From NCBI GenBank assembly GCA_034509425.1, contig JAVTVJ010000348.1:186001-250000 (forward strand): DNA of 64,000 nt, in the 5' to 3' direction. Shown one piece after another: positions 12,768 through 23,464 of the stretch. The translations under genes and the position numbers were made by a program. Every line of letters starts with the position of its first letter. The stretch's first letter is position 1. Below the pieces are notes generated by a model, which saw only the letters and a list, made by a program, of their open reading frames with translations, made no database searches and was not told where the DNA came from. Source of the DNA: Eopsaltria australis (Eukaryota; Chordata; Aves; Passeriformes; Petroicidae).

Positions 12768-12796
12768 TTTTTTTTCTCTTTTCCTCTTTGTCTTAG
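12768..12796 (+). promoter_or_regulatory. Candidate 3' splice site in the long LTR (distal)
   Basis: A long pyrimidine tract (T runs then CTTTTCCTC) ends in TTGTCTTAG, boundary after 12796. It lies just before the AATAAG-like polyadenylation region, so splicing from 11560 would remove about 1,236 bases of the GC-rich middle. Confidence 0.28.
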
Positions 12797-12869
12797 GTGT
12801 ATTAATAAGCTTTCTTTATACTCTATAAAGTTTGAGCCTGCTTGGCCTACTCCTAATCCTCATCTCACA

Positions 12870-12877
12870 GCAAACAT
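12870..12877 (+). repeat. Left flank repeat of the nested LTR (GCAAACAT)
   Basis: GCAAACAT here recurs at 13521-13528. The match spans the edges of the nested LTR and reflects a target-site duplication of about 6 bases plus chance identity with the LTR end. Confidence 0.6.
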
Positions 12878-12878
12878 A

Positions 12879-13523
12879 TGTGGTGGTGCTTGAGGTCCCG
12901 AAGGGCTCGGTCCCCCCTGAGAAGCTGTGGAATAAAGGTGCCCAAGTTTAAAGTCTCCCCTGGGGAGGAGACAAAGGTGGTTTTGCCCCGCAAGGGGGCT
13001 GAGTCTCTCAGGGCTGGTTCCCTTTTCCTCCATTAGTTTAAGCACCTGCCGCTCTCCTGCCAGTCATTCTTGTGTTCTAGAAAGTTCTGTTCCATTCAGT
13101 AGTTGATTGTACCCCTTGGTTGTCTGTTACCCCCTCTCCTCCCCTCTCTATCCCCCATTGGTCCTGGTCCCCTGGTCCCTCCTTAGTTCCTCCCTTCTGG
13201 TGTTTGATGATTGAATAATGCCCTCAGAATAAAAGTCTGTGCACTGAGCTGTTCAGGGTCTTCTGATCCTAGACGCCCAGAGCGCAGTTGGGCCCTTCAC
13301 CTCTACGTCTCTATTACTCTAGCCAGAAGATCCCTCCCTATTCCTCCTGCCTCTATAGAGATAGCTTGCTCTCTAAGAGCTACCTGCGGCTGGGAACGCA
13401 CCAATTCCCACGGCAGCGGACCGGCGCTCCAGTGGTCAGGGACGCTGGCTGCAGACGCCGACGGGTGGCTAGCCAGAGACCCTGGGGCTAGCTGTCCACG
13501 CCCAAATACCGGCGATCGTGGCA
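12879..13523 (+). mobile_element. Nested solo LTR (probably ERVK-like) inside the long LTR
   Basis: This 645-base block is flanked by AACATA (12873-12878) and AACATC (13524-13529), a 5/6 match as expected for a six-base target-site duplication that has since mutated. It starts TGTGG and ends GTGGCA. The host element's sequence reads through naturally once the block is removed, which is the strongest evidence. Internally it is GC-rich, with a C-rich U3-like part at about 13125-13200, AATAAAAG at 13228 (polyadenylation signal or decayed TATA box), and a U5-like part rich in CpG near 13390-13520. Orientation is taken from the AATAAA position. Class is inferred from duplication size only. The 138-codon frame at 13211-13627 crosses the LTR boundary and is incidental. 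Confidence 0.68.
13228..13233 (+). terminator. AATAAA in the nested LTR
   Basis: A canonical polyadenylation hexamer about 350 bases into the nested LTR, where the U3/R region would be expected. Because it reads GAATAAAAG it may instead be a mutated TATA box. Function is unproven. Confidence 0.35.
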
Positions 13524-13596
13524 AACATCAGGTAAATTTTGGTAAGTGTGCTGGCATTTGGCCAGAAACTCAAGTAGGCAAACTGAAAACCACTAC

Positions 13597-13601
13597 ACCA
13601 A
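13597..13601 (+). repeat. Candidate target-site duplication, right copy (ACCAA)
   Basis: Right-hand partner of ACCAA at 11311-11315; see the long LTR entry. Confidence 0.6.
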
Positions 13602-14209
13602 ACACTTTCTCCTGCAAACACTGCTGAAAGTTCTGGGCACTGCCCATTGAGAAAGAAGAGATTTGGACATTCCTTGGAAAATGTCCAATGACCTCACTAA
13701 AAGGCATCAGGGCTTGAGAGCTCATGAAGAAGAATTAACCTTGTTACAAGATTAAAAGGACTACAGAGGAGATGAAACAGTCGTCAAGCAGGTTAGAAAC
13801 TGATGCAAAAGGAAAGGCAAAGGTCTATCTTCCACATCTGCCATAGCTAGAAACATAGATAATGCACTTCTGTTGCAACAAAACCAAGTAAAGTAAAATA
13901 TTAGGAAAAAAATATTAGTGAAACACTGAAAATGCCTGGTGAAGGGGCAGTGGCATCTCCACCGCTTTTCTTCTTAAGAACATGCTAGAAAAGCATCTGT
14001 GAGTCCTGATGCTTCCTCATCTGGTATGGCAGAAGGAGCATTGTTGCCTCATTGGTGTGGGCGGAGGGAGTAATGCAGTCCACACGAATTTTTCATGTCA
14101 TTTACTGGAACTTGCTGACACTTGCCTTCCACCATACAGCAAAAAGTTTAGGTTATTAAGTTATTAAAAAGAATTTTTTCTTCCATCAGGAATAGTTCTC
14201 AGCATTTTC
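13602..14209. other. Non-coding DNA, no gene seen
   Basis: About 600 bases of mixed composition with no recognised element and no plausible coding frame. Confidence 0.5.
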
Positions 14210-14303
14210 GGGGGGTTTTTTTGTTTGTTTGGGGGTTTTTTTGGGTTTTTTTGTTTGTTTGTTTTGTTTTTTGTTTGTTTGTTTGTTTGTTTGTTTGTTT
14301 TTT
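14210..14303 (+). repeat. (GTTT)n-type T/G simple repeat
   Basis: G runs alternate with T runs and then settle into repeated GTTT units up to about 14300. The reading frames of about 80 codons across it are low-complexity artefacts. Confidence 0.93.
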
Positions 14304-16059
14304 CTTTTCTGTACATTGTAGATATTTGGGAGATATTCTCCACTGTTTTGTCTTTTATATCAGGTGAAAATATTGGTGTAACACAAAAGGATTTTTCCTC
14401 AATAGAATCTTGCATTATAAACATGATGTTTTTTCTAGGGTCTCTTCAAACTTTTATATGAATTCAACAGAAAGACACAGAATTGCAAATTAAAACAAAA
14501 CTTTGAGACACCTTATTCTTCAGGAGTAGGGATGTTCTGCATTTTTCTTACTGTTTTTTTCCCATCTTCATTTAGATAATTTAGATAATACATTGTCATC
14601 TTTACAAAATCCTGAAGCCATTGAAACAATTTTTCATTTGCAAGGTGTCAGTGTTTGGAATGATTTGGTTACGAATCAAGTTTTTGAAAATATATTACTT
14701 CTATTTTCTTGTGTTTGGATTCTATTCTTTGACTCTTTCTTCTTTTAAACTGATTTCCAAAAGTAACAGAAACCTTTTTTAATGCCCATTTTGTTCAAGT
14801 AATTTAAATTCTTATACCTCGAGATTATATTTTATTGAGAAATTGGGTTTTATGAACAGACAGATGAATGAATTTAAATACTTTTTCCTGAATTAACTTT
14901 ATTTCATTTCATAAGTCATAATTTGAAAGATCATTTACTTTTGGTAAGAAATATTATGGTAGAGGAAATAAAAACGTGTAGAAAATTAACACATGCAGTT
15001 GTAGATCACCTGAAATGAGAAAAATTTTCTGAAAGGTGTAAAAACACTGAAGTTGTGCCTGGTAGCTCTAAAGAAAGTAACTTCTGTTTCCTCTGATGTA
15101 ACCTACAAGGTGCTTATTTCATAAGAACATCTAATGATGTGATGGAGCACTATTTATATTGAAATTGCTCTTGTAATTTGAGATTACATTATCTTCTATT
15201 GAAAAGGTATATGGGATCAGAAGATCAGAAATACACAGTTACGAGGCACTCCTTCTCCACAATACTTATACTTTCAGTTTAATGTTAATACAGATAAGTT
15301 TGAGTACCAATCTTAGTCATAGTACCAATCTGAGTCATAGAATCTTTTTAATCTTGTCTATGTCCTTTCTTTTCATCCAACCTAAGATGCTACCTGTCTG
15401 TGAAAAAGACTCTGGGTCTCCAACAGAAACCTCAGACATGATTATATGCCTCATTTTAGGTGTTGGTTTTGCAGAAAAGGGCAAATCCAAATGCCAAACA
15501 TGGCTCCATAAATATAAAGTAAATATTCTTCACAGGTATGTATTGTACCACAAAAAGCAACTGAAGAATTATTCTCCTTGGTGTTTTTATTTGGCAATCC
15601 ATGTATTAATATGCAGTTTTAGTCACAATGTCCATGAATCCATTCCCAGCCCATGAAATTGAGATGGTGCTATCAATTCATGCTTTATATAGCAACAACG
15701 CTCTAAAATTATGCGTCCAGTGACTTTAAATAGGAATTTTGCACAATCATTCACTTGTGGGGAAAAATGGCACACGACCTTTTAAGCTGTAGCTCATGCA
15801 TGCACTTCCAGTGGAGCTATAACTCTGTCACCCTCTAAATGACATTTCTTTTGAGTGTTTGCTTTACGTCCCTATTCCTCTGCAACATTTTTGTGTTCTG
15901 AACTTTTTTAGTGTCATGTATAAGTTGAATGTCTGCATCAATCCTCCTGGTCAGAGAGAATGGGTTTGAAAAGGCCAGCCAAATTAACCATAAACCATTT
16001 GTTTGTTAACCATTAACAAATGACTCAAAAAAACACAGCAAGCAGTTTGACTAATTAGA
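14304..16059. other. AT-rich non-coding DNA, no gene seen
   Basis: The only clear structure is a short tandem duplication at 15304-15339. A 124-codon frame at 15282-15656 runs through it but shows no recognisable domain, and its composition is that of AT-rich DNA. Confidence 0.55.
15304..15339 (+). repeat. Two-copy 18-base tandem repeat
   Basis: Unit GTACCAATCTTAGTCATA is followed directly by the same unit with one change (T to G at unit position 11). This looks like a simple local duplication. Confidence 0.9.
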
Positions 16060-16877
16060 CCATAGGACTTGCACTGAGAAACCTGGTCTAAAACAGGCTG
16101 GTGGGGTTCATCTGCCAGAGAAGGAGAACATCTTCAGCCACAGGCTTGCCAAGCTGGTGAAGAGGGCTCTATCCATCCCACTCCTACCAGTTTGATGTTA
16201 TTGCCAGAAAGTGATGCCCTGAGCCTGGAATGGTCAGCAGGAGAACACCTGAAGGGCAGCAGCAAAAGAATTCCAGCCACCCCATCCAAGAAGTCATTTC
16301 ATTGGAGGTTCAACTTAAATTCCGCTATGCAAACATGTATCGTGGGAAAAAAACAAGAAAAGTTAGAGAAGTGTACATGCCTGTAGGACTGTGATATTAC
16401 TGACATCATAGAGACATTGTAGAATGGTTCTTACAACCGGAGTGTTGGGTTGGAAGGACACAGGCTTTTTAGGAAGGACAGGCAGGGAGATGAGGAGGCA
16501 GGGTTGACATCTCTGTCCATGACCAGCCGGAGGGCATGGAGCTCTGCCTGAGGATAGATGAGGACCTGACCAAGAGCTTATGAGTCAGGATTAAATGGAG
16601 GGTATGGACAGGTGACATTACAGAGGGGATCTGCGATGGGCTACCTGACCAGGAATATTAAGGGGATAAAGCCCTCTACAGAGAGATAGAATCAACCTCA
16701 CATTCACAAACACTGGTCCTCATGGAGGACTCCAAATACTACAACACTTATTGGAGGGACAACACAGCAGGGCATAAGAAATCCAGGAGTGTCTTGAAAT
16801 GCACTGAGGATAAATTCTTTCTCCAAGTGACAGGACCCAGCAAGGAGAGGTGCTGTGCTGGACTTTGTTGTCACTGA
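16060..16877 (+). mobile_element. CR1 LINE fragment, endonuclease region (part 1 of a split copy)
   Basis: Conceptual translation in shifting frames gives recognisable but decayed CR1 ORF2 endonuclease matches. These include MGNKQEELE-like residues near 16330, an ITETWW-like segment near 16400, FRKDRQGRRGGG near 16470 (very close to CR1 consensus as I recall it), VRIKW near 16590, and a VLMEDSKYYNTYW segment near 16717 corresponding to the family's LMGDFN region, in which the catalytic D-F-N is changed to D-S-K. Many stops and frameshifts are present. CR1 endonuclease normally nicks target DNA to prime reverse transcription; this copy cannot do so. It continues after the LTR at 17328 in the same orientation. 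Confidence 0.82.
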
Positions 16878-17327
16878 TGCCTGAAGGATTTTTCTGCTTT
16901 TCTTCTGAATATTTCTTACACTGTTCCCTACATTCACAAGTATTAGCATGCATACTTGTGATGCTTTAGGTGATAGTTTAGCCTGGTTTCATGGTGTTTA
17001 GTAGGCCGGTAGACTACACACCCCTGAAACTATGTAGAGTTAGGAGACCAAACACCCTGTTTTCGTGGGCCCTCAAGGTCTCCTAGCAGGACAGATTTTG
17101 TAAACTAGAAGTTAGCTCACCCAGGCCCCTTATTGGGCCCTCCTGGTAGATATGCCAATGTGTAGAGTCTTTAATTGTATACTCGATTGGGGGGACGGGG
17201 CTTTTGCGACGTGTTCTACCTGGACGGCAGAAGCCATCGAACGGGATCCTATTAAAATACCGAGGTAAACAACCCCCAACCCTCTAACCGTGTCTGAGCC
17301 TTTATTTCCTAAGACCAGAAAAAGGCA
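16878..17327 (+). mobile_element. LTR inserted in a CR1 copy
   Basis: The CR1 alignment stops at about 16877 (residues like LDFVVTD) and resumes at about 17328 (residues like IITNKD) at nearly the same protein position, so the intervening ~450 bases are an insertion. Its proposed ends are TGCCT and AGGCA, a perfect five-base inverted pair. Alternative ends are TGATGC (16959) and GCATCA (17330). The interior has an LTR-like 3' half: ATTAAAATACC near 17250 as a possible polyadenylation signal and a GTGTCTGAGCC segment near 17290. Flanking CACTGA and CACCAA could be a decayed six-base duplication. No coding capacity. Orientation is inferred from the signal position. Confidence 0.55.
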
Positions 17328-18335
17328 TCATCACCAACAAGGATGTGATGGTGAAGAAGGTGGAGCTCAGGGGCAATGGACCATGGAATGGTGACATTCA
17401 AGATTCTTAGGACAGGGAGGAGGGTGCGTAGCAAGCTCACTCCCCCAGACTTCAAGAGAGAAGACTTTTACCTCTTTGGGAGCTGTTTGGTAGAGTACAA
17501 TGAACTAAAGCCCTGCAAGGAAGAGAGGTCCAAGGAGTCAGGTTACTATTCAAGAATCACTTTTTCCAAGCACAGGAGTGATGAATTCCAGCAAAGAGGA
17601 AGAAAGATGTGGACACCAGGAGGCCTGCATGGATTAACAAGGAGCTCCTGGACAAATATAAACACTAAAAGGAAGCCTACAGTGGGAACAAGGACAGGTA
17701 GCCTGGGAGGAATACAGAGAGACTGTGTGAGCCATCAAGGATCAGGTTAGGAAAGCTAAAGTCCTGATAGAATTAAACCTGGCCATCCAGGTCAAGGACA
17801 AGAGGAAAAGCTCCTATAGGTAAGCCGGTGATAAAATGAAAACTGGGGAAAATATGGGCCCTCTTTGGAAGAAAATGAGACCTAGTGACCTGGAACACAA
17901 ACAAGGCTGAGGTAGTCAATGACTTTCTTGCCTCAGTCTTCACCAGTAAGTTCTCCAGCCACACTATCTGAATCACAGAAAGCAAAGGCAGGGACTGTAA
18001 GAATGAAACACCACACATTGCAGGAGATCAGGTTCTTTACCACCCAAGGAACTCAAAACTGCACAGGTCCATTGCACCTGCTGAAATGCACCCATAGGTG
18101 CAATGGGATGTACATCACAGTCCTGAGGGAACAAGCTGAGGAAGCTGCTAAAGCAGCAGCCTTGGTATATGAAAAGTTGTGGTAATCCACAGTGAAGGTC
18201 TTTTTCCCCCTTGTCTTGTGCTCTGTCATTGAGGAGGTGCACAAAAGAAACTGGAAGGCACCATAGCTGACCAGGTACAGGTGACCCAAGCTTCCCAAAG
18301 GGCTGTTCCACTCTACAGAACACCATAATGGGCAT
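17328..18335 (+). mobile_element. CR1 LINE fragment, endonuclease end to start of RT (part 2)
   Basis: The frame at 17376-17750 starts with FKILRTGRRVRSKLT, then DFKREDFYLFG, a near-consensus CR1 inter-domain segment. With frameshifts the match continues through RRPAWINKELLDK (near 17620), WEEYRET, AIKDQVRKAK, LIELNLAIQVKD (near 17770) and VVNDFLASVFTSK (near 17910), then HRSIAPAEMHP (near 18060) at the entry to the reverse transcriptase domain. After about 18185 (EKLW) the match fades, before the catalytic RT motifs. The copy is therefore truncated at its 3' side or diverges there; the end at 18335 is approximate. It is dead through multiple stops and frameshifts. Confidence 0.85.
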
Positions 18336-21300
18336 TTGTCTGTTCAGTAGCCTATTTTCATAAAAAAAAATGTGAGGTATTACTTTTGAGTTTTCTATGT
18401 ATTCTTCCAGTATTATTACAATCAGCAGACATGAATACTATGGGTAATGGATGGGTAAGCAGGCATGGTTTGATAAGTAGCACATACAGAGAAACACAAG
18501 GTTAACCTTCAGCCCCTTCACAGAGAGGATATATCAGTTTAAGCAAAATGGATTACATTAATGAAGTGCATCAGAATTTTAAGACAGCATTAAATATATT
18601 ATAACATTTAATGCAATGCATGCATTGCTGCAGCAAAAGATATCACTGATTTCTCTCTTGGTCTACACAAGTCATACAATTCATTATGCTTTACTTGTGA
18701 GTAATACAGACCATTCCAAGAGAACTGTAGTGAAAACTTATCATACTATAGCAGAGAAACTCTTACTAGTACTTTACTATTTACATTTTGGAGGGAATAT
18801 TTCATCTCACTTTATTCTATACCTGCAGTGAACTTTTGTGCAAAGACCACAGGAGGCTTTGGAGTATTTAAAATAGCTATTTCTGTATCAATGCTATTGT
18901 TTGATACTTATAAGTGAGATATTTAGGGGTCTGGAAGGAAATCCTTTCATGAACTATTCAAAAGCTGGGCTGTGTCTCCTTTTTCTGTAGGAAAACTATA
19001 CTGTACCAAGCAAAGAGATAATACATCTCTGTCTCAGAACAGAAACTTTGGTGTCTTAGGAACACCTTACATTTTTTCTTCTTGGTTGGTTGATTGGTTG
19101 GTTGGTTGGGTTTTAAATGCAAAAAGGAAGATAATAAATTCTCTTCTTCATTTAACCTGCTCTGGTAGTTGATTTGCTACCAACTAAACTGCTAAAATCA
19201 CTCAGGTTCTCACCATATCTCAATGCTAGGTGATGTGTTAGTGCAAAGACAGGGTTTCTGAGTAGTCATCCAGCATATTTATACACAAGTTTAATCCATT
19301 TATACGTAAATTGCTAGCATGGTTATATTTTAACACACAGGGTTAAACCTCCATAAAAACGTAACAAAAGTGAAACATTGAACAATTAAAGAGATTTTCC
19401 ATTTTGTGACTATAAAAGCAGGTAAGCAAACCTGCTCTTCCACCTACACACTGAAATAACTCATACCAGGACAGATTGACCTGAAACTTGCGTAAATAAA
19501 TTAACATTCCTCTGTCACTGAAACAGTTATCACTTTTCAACATACTGGGCTTATTAAAGTAGGTATAATACCTTCATTTAATGTATGTCCTGATGGCATG
19601 ACATTAACTTCCCAGCTTAGTTTTAACATTTTGAAGGTGGATTTTTTTTTTTTTTTGAGTAAAACTTTAGCCTAACAATAGATAAATGTTATTTTTTTTC
19701 ATAAGGCATTAAGTATGGGCAGAAGTATGCAAGATACAAAAAGAGGGCGTTTACAGAACAAGAAATCTATTTTTCAATGAGAAATTATTTTTAGATTTTG
19801 TTGAGGGCTTAGCCATATTTATGAATGTCTATAATATGAGAAATTTCATCTTGTATAATTCTTTCTCAGTTAATTTTTTTTAATTCCTCAAGACCATCTC
19901 CAAAAAAATTCCCATTTTGAAGACTTTTCATTAAAATCCTATTTTCCTTAGTGGTATTGATAGTCCTGATTTGTTTTTTGATCAGGTTACTACAGGAGTT
20001 TAGGTGATTTTTGTTTATTCAAAATTTAATGAGAATACTAACACCATTGCCAATTTTAATCGTTAGGCTTGAAAGGGCAAACATGATTTACATTAATTTT
20101 GCCCTCCTCATAACTAACTAGAATCTCAGCCTTGTGGCTATGCTTTCAGTCATCTTTGCATCTCAATTTGACAGCAAAAGGCTGTTAGTCACTCTCTTGT
20201 GTGAAATTTGTTTCTTATTTATTGACATTATAAGAGGGTCTTATAATTTGAAGGCTAATCAACCTTAACTACAGATTTCATACTCAGCATAGCTCAAAGA
20301 TTTAATTAAATGGCTTACTGGAAAATATCGTGCATCTCTGAGATTTTTTTCTGTTCCTCCTTCATATTGGTTCTGTGTTAGTGCAATTATTACTGGTGCA
20401 TTGGTCTAGAATTTTATATATTGAAAGAATACTTGATAAAAATCACAAGATTTGTGTTAATGTAAATGCATGTAGATGATGCAGGATAGCTTAAGTGGCA
20501 ATTAATTTTTTTTTCATATATTTACAGTTCTCACAGCATTCACGTACCTCCTAGCAGAAAGTAAAATTACCATAGATAGTCTTAGCTTCTGCACAACTAA
20601 CCCATTGAGAATCTGCTACTACTGCTTGCAAAAAAATGCAACAATATTTAGAAAATATGAGCTCACACTATAGGCATTATTTTAATAATAAGCATTAGAA
20701 TGATATTGGTAGTGGCAACTTGTGGGTGAAGATAAATGGAGATGTCTAATAGGTGAAGGGAGAAGAGTTAGAACCTTAACTCAAGATGGAACAAACAGGA
20801 AAGGAGCTGTAAATAACATGGTAATAACATGGTGCATCTGTGATAGCACAGCTGATAGTATGGAGAGAAACAGTGTCTCTTAGACCCTCATTCTGACGTG
20901 TGCATTTTTGATCCTATATTTTGGAGGAGCTTTTAGATGAGCCAGATAAAAAAATCTTCTTGCAGATCTAATATTTTTTGGTACCAATTCCTTTTTTATC
21001 CTTTCTCTCACAGAGAAGGTGGAAACTTTAGTGATGCACTCTGGGAATTCAGCATCTATGGTTCATTCCTTTTTCATGAACATATCATCAATATCATCTG
21101 ACTGACTTATTCTCTGAAAGATTTCAGGTATGAGTAAGTATGACTTTCCTTAGGTGTTATAAGTTTCCTAGAACTTGTGGTTATTGCTATAACATCCTAA
21201 GCAGCAGATGTGACTAGGAATCCTTTCCTTTTACACCTTGCACAGGTAGCTCTGCATAAAAACCATAAAACCTGAGGAAATTACAATGAATGACTCTACT

Positions 21301-22497
21301 AACTGACAATTAGACATGAGTAACTGAGGAAAGGCATGGCAGAAAAGGGGAAAAAAGGGACTGAAGTCAGCTGCTAGTTTTTCAGATTTGTATCTGTGCT
21401 AGGGAGGGATATACTAAGCTAATAACTCCATGATCACTTAATGATCTTCATAGGAGCCTAACAATCTAAATAATTGGCTGTAGCACTAAATCAATATAAT
21501 CTGCAATTCTGCAACGTAACCTAGACTGCCAAGACAACTGACACAGCAAGGTTCTTGGGGTTTGGTTGGTTAGTCAGTTGTGTTTTTTTGTTTTTTAATA
21601 TTAATGAAAAAGTCCAATCTTTCCCGTATGGTAAATAAATAATTGAAATAGAACGCTACTTACTTTGATGGGTGACTTTTATAAATAAATATTCAACATA
21701 AACAAGGATGTTTCCTGGCGTATATTCCTACCGCAGCTAAACATGTTATTAGGATGTGGGGAAAATGAAAATCAAAGACCTCTAATAGTATACAATTTTA
21801 TTAGCTATTTCTTTTTATTTGCCACTCATTTTCTTAGATAAACATTTCTGTTATTGTACTATTCTTCTATCTGATAATTTCTACTGTTTATATTTAAGTA
21901 TTTATTTATTTTACTAAAAAGAAGATGGCATTTAAGTCCCCTCATCCCTTCTCAACTCCTCAATGTGAATCCTTATTTGCTTAATATTCCTTAATATTTT
22001 ATTTTCAGACATTCTCATGACACTATGTCTTAAATTACAGAATCTTACTGCTGTCACATTTCTATGGTCTATTTAATCTTCCAGCTGCCTCTTTGTGCCT
22101 TTGGTCCTGTGTCCTGGTTTTTGAGTTGCTCATGTGATTTCACAGCTTCTTCCAACCTCACATTCCCTTGTTCATACTCCTTTCAGACTCTTTCTCATCT
22201 ACCCTTTCACCCTTCTTATTGCCTTAATTTTTTAGTTTTGCTTTATTATTTTTTCTTGTCCCAGATTTCAGTCTCAGTCTTCATAGAAATTATGCCTTTA
22301 GCAATCTGTTTCTAAAATTTCAACAAGCTAAAAAACTTTTGGAGAATGCTGTAAGATTTCTCTCTCCACTTTTCATTGTAATTTGCAGCCAATGGCAAAT
22401 TTCCTGAGGGGGACTATTCTCTGATGCATGGCATGTATGTTTATTCGTTATCTACATATGTCTTGCCAAGTCTACATCACTGATTTCATGACAGGTT
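18336..22497. other. AT-rich non-coding DNA, no gene seen
   Basis: Contains poly-T runs (for example near 19649) and a small (TTGG)n run at 19082-19110. A pyrimidine-rich part lies at about 22060-22310. No recognised transposon or plausible coding exon. Confidence 0.55.
19082..19110 (+). repeat. Short (TTGG)n repeat
   Basis: Six or so TTGG units, one altered to TTGA. Confidence 0.85.
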
Positions 22498-22880
22498 AGA
22501 ATCATAGAACCGTAGAATCATTAGGTTTAGATCCTACACTAAGTGCCATGTACAGTCATTTCTTGAATACCTCCAGGGATGATGACTCTACCACCTCCCT
22601 GGGCAGCCCATTACAATGCAGGACCTCCCTTTCAGTGAAGATGATATCCAACCTGAACTTCCCTTGGTGCCACTTGATATGTTCTGTTGTCTTGTTGCTA
22701 GCTGTCTGGGAGAAGATGCTTAAACCCAACTGGCTACAACCTCCTTTCAGGTAGTTGTAGAGAGAGATAAAGTACCCCCTGAGACTTGTTTTTTTCCAGT
22801 CTAAATAACTCCAGCTCCCTCAGCTGCTCCTCATAGGACTTACTGTTACACTCCAGTCACTCAGATCTAGGGCTAAACCA
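22498..22880 (-). mobile_element. CR1 LINE 3' end (part 2 of a split minus-strand copy)
   Basis: On the minus strand this reads as the last part of CR1 ORF2 and the 3' tail. Residues include [10 protein letters not shown] (near 22750), GKFRLDI and FTEREV (near 22640), and [16 protein letters not shown] (near 22580), followed on the plus strand at 22501 by the ATCATAGAA...TAGAATCATT signature of the inverted CR1 3' terminus. This is the C-terminal end of the reverse transcriptase ORF, which is intact in order but broken by stops. It pairs with the fragment at 23465-24108, from which it is separated by an unrelated insert. Confidence 0.88.
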
Positions 22881-23464
22881 AGGTTCTTTTGCACTGAGTA
22901 GACGCAAAGGAGAAAAATCCAACCAAATATTCTCAAGTGGTAAAAAAAAAAAAGTACTGTCAAACAATAGAAAATTAAGGAACTTTGGCAAAAGAACAAA
23001 TACTACATAACATCACTTATCACAGCATAGACTGAGCCCATTGAACATAGAAAACCTTATAACCTATTCTGTGAGAAGAGAGTTAGAAGAAAAAGAAAGG
23101 GATAAAAACAGAAAGACAGGAAAGCTATAGTAAAACAGGTATCTAGCTATCAGCTCCTGGTTTCCAGTGATGTAAAACTCCAAGATGAAGGTAAGGTTAA
23201 GGACAATGTGCTCACCTTGCAGTAACCCTTCTTAAACCTTTTAGGCCCATCCTGCCCCTTCCTCCCAGGTGAGACTTCCAGTCTCTTGCCACTCGGACGC
23301 AAAACTGGGGTTGCCTCCAGTGTGCCATGACTGACAGACGCTGTTGGGATGGGGGTATGGGAGGGCAGGATAACACTTCACCAGAGCGAGATCTGACCCA
23401 CCCTCTGTTACAAATTCTAAGCCACCAAGATGTCTCAAAACAGATCACCTTTCCCCATCTCTGA
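22881..23464. mobile_element. 584-base insert of unknown type splitting CR1
   Basis: CR1 ORF2 runs up to about 23465 on the minus strand and resumes near 22880 at about the next expected residues, so this block was inserted later. On the minus strand it begins TGTCAGAG and may end near CAGTGCA, which would fit an LTR, but I found no clean target-site duplication and do not recognise the family. The half at about 23205-23460 is GC-rich and carries overlapping 65- and 78-codon frames; the other half is AT-rich with a poly-A run near 22942. It could be an LTR, a non-autonomous transposon, or two elements. Confidence 0.45.

Larger units (their letters stand above)
11316..13597 (+). mobile_element. 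Long ERV LTR (about 1.6 kb net) carrying a nested LTR
   Basis: The element begins TGTCCTGGGTTAGTCAGG and ends ACCACTACA, with ACCAA/CCAA duplicated outside both ends. It has a TATA box (11480) and a U5-like end with TTAATAAGCTTTC (12803) and GTTTGAGCCTGC, resembling a long LTR class I recall from songbirds. The middle (about 11580-12050) is strikingly GC-rich. At 12879-13523 it is interrupted by a second LTR, after which the U5-like sequence resumes (TGTGCTGGCATTTGGCC, about 13547). Removing the insert leaves about 1.63 kb, long for an LTR, so a non-autonomous LTR element is an alternative. I recognise no retroviral protein domain inside; the 112- and 142-codon frames near 11525-12044 appear to be products of high GC. 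Confidence 0.72.

Noticed and set aside
13211..13627. 138-codon plus-strand frame
   Set aside because: It crosses the inner LTR boundary and the resumed outer element, so it is a chance frame in GC-rich LTR sequence.
15282..15656. 124-codon plus-strand frame
   Set aside because: Begins in a tandem duplication, has no recognised domain and shows composition of AT-rich non-coding DNA.
17376..17750. 124-codon plus-strand frame as a host gene
   Set aside because: Its N-terminal part is clearly CR1 ORF2, and the frame then shifts out of the CR1 reading; it is a LINE relic.
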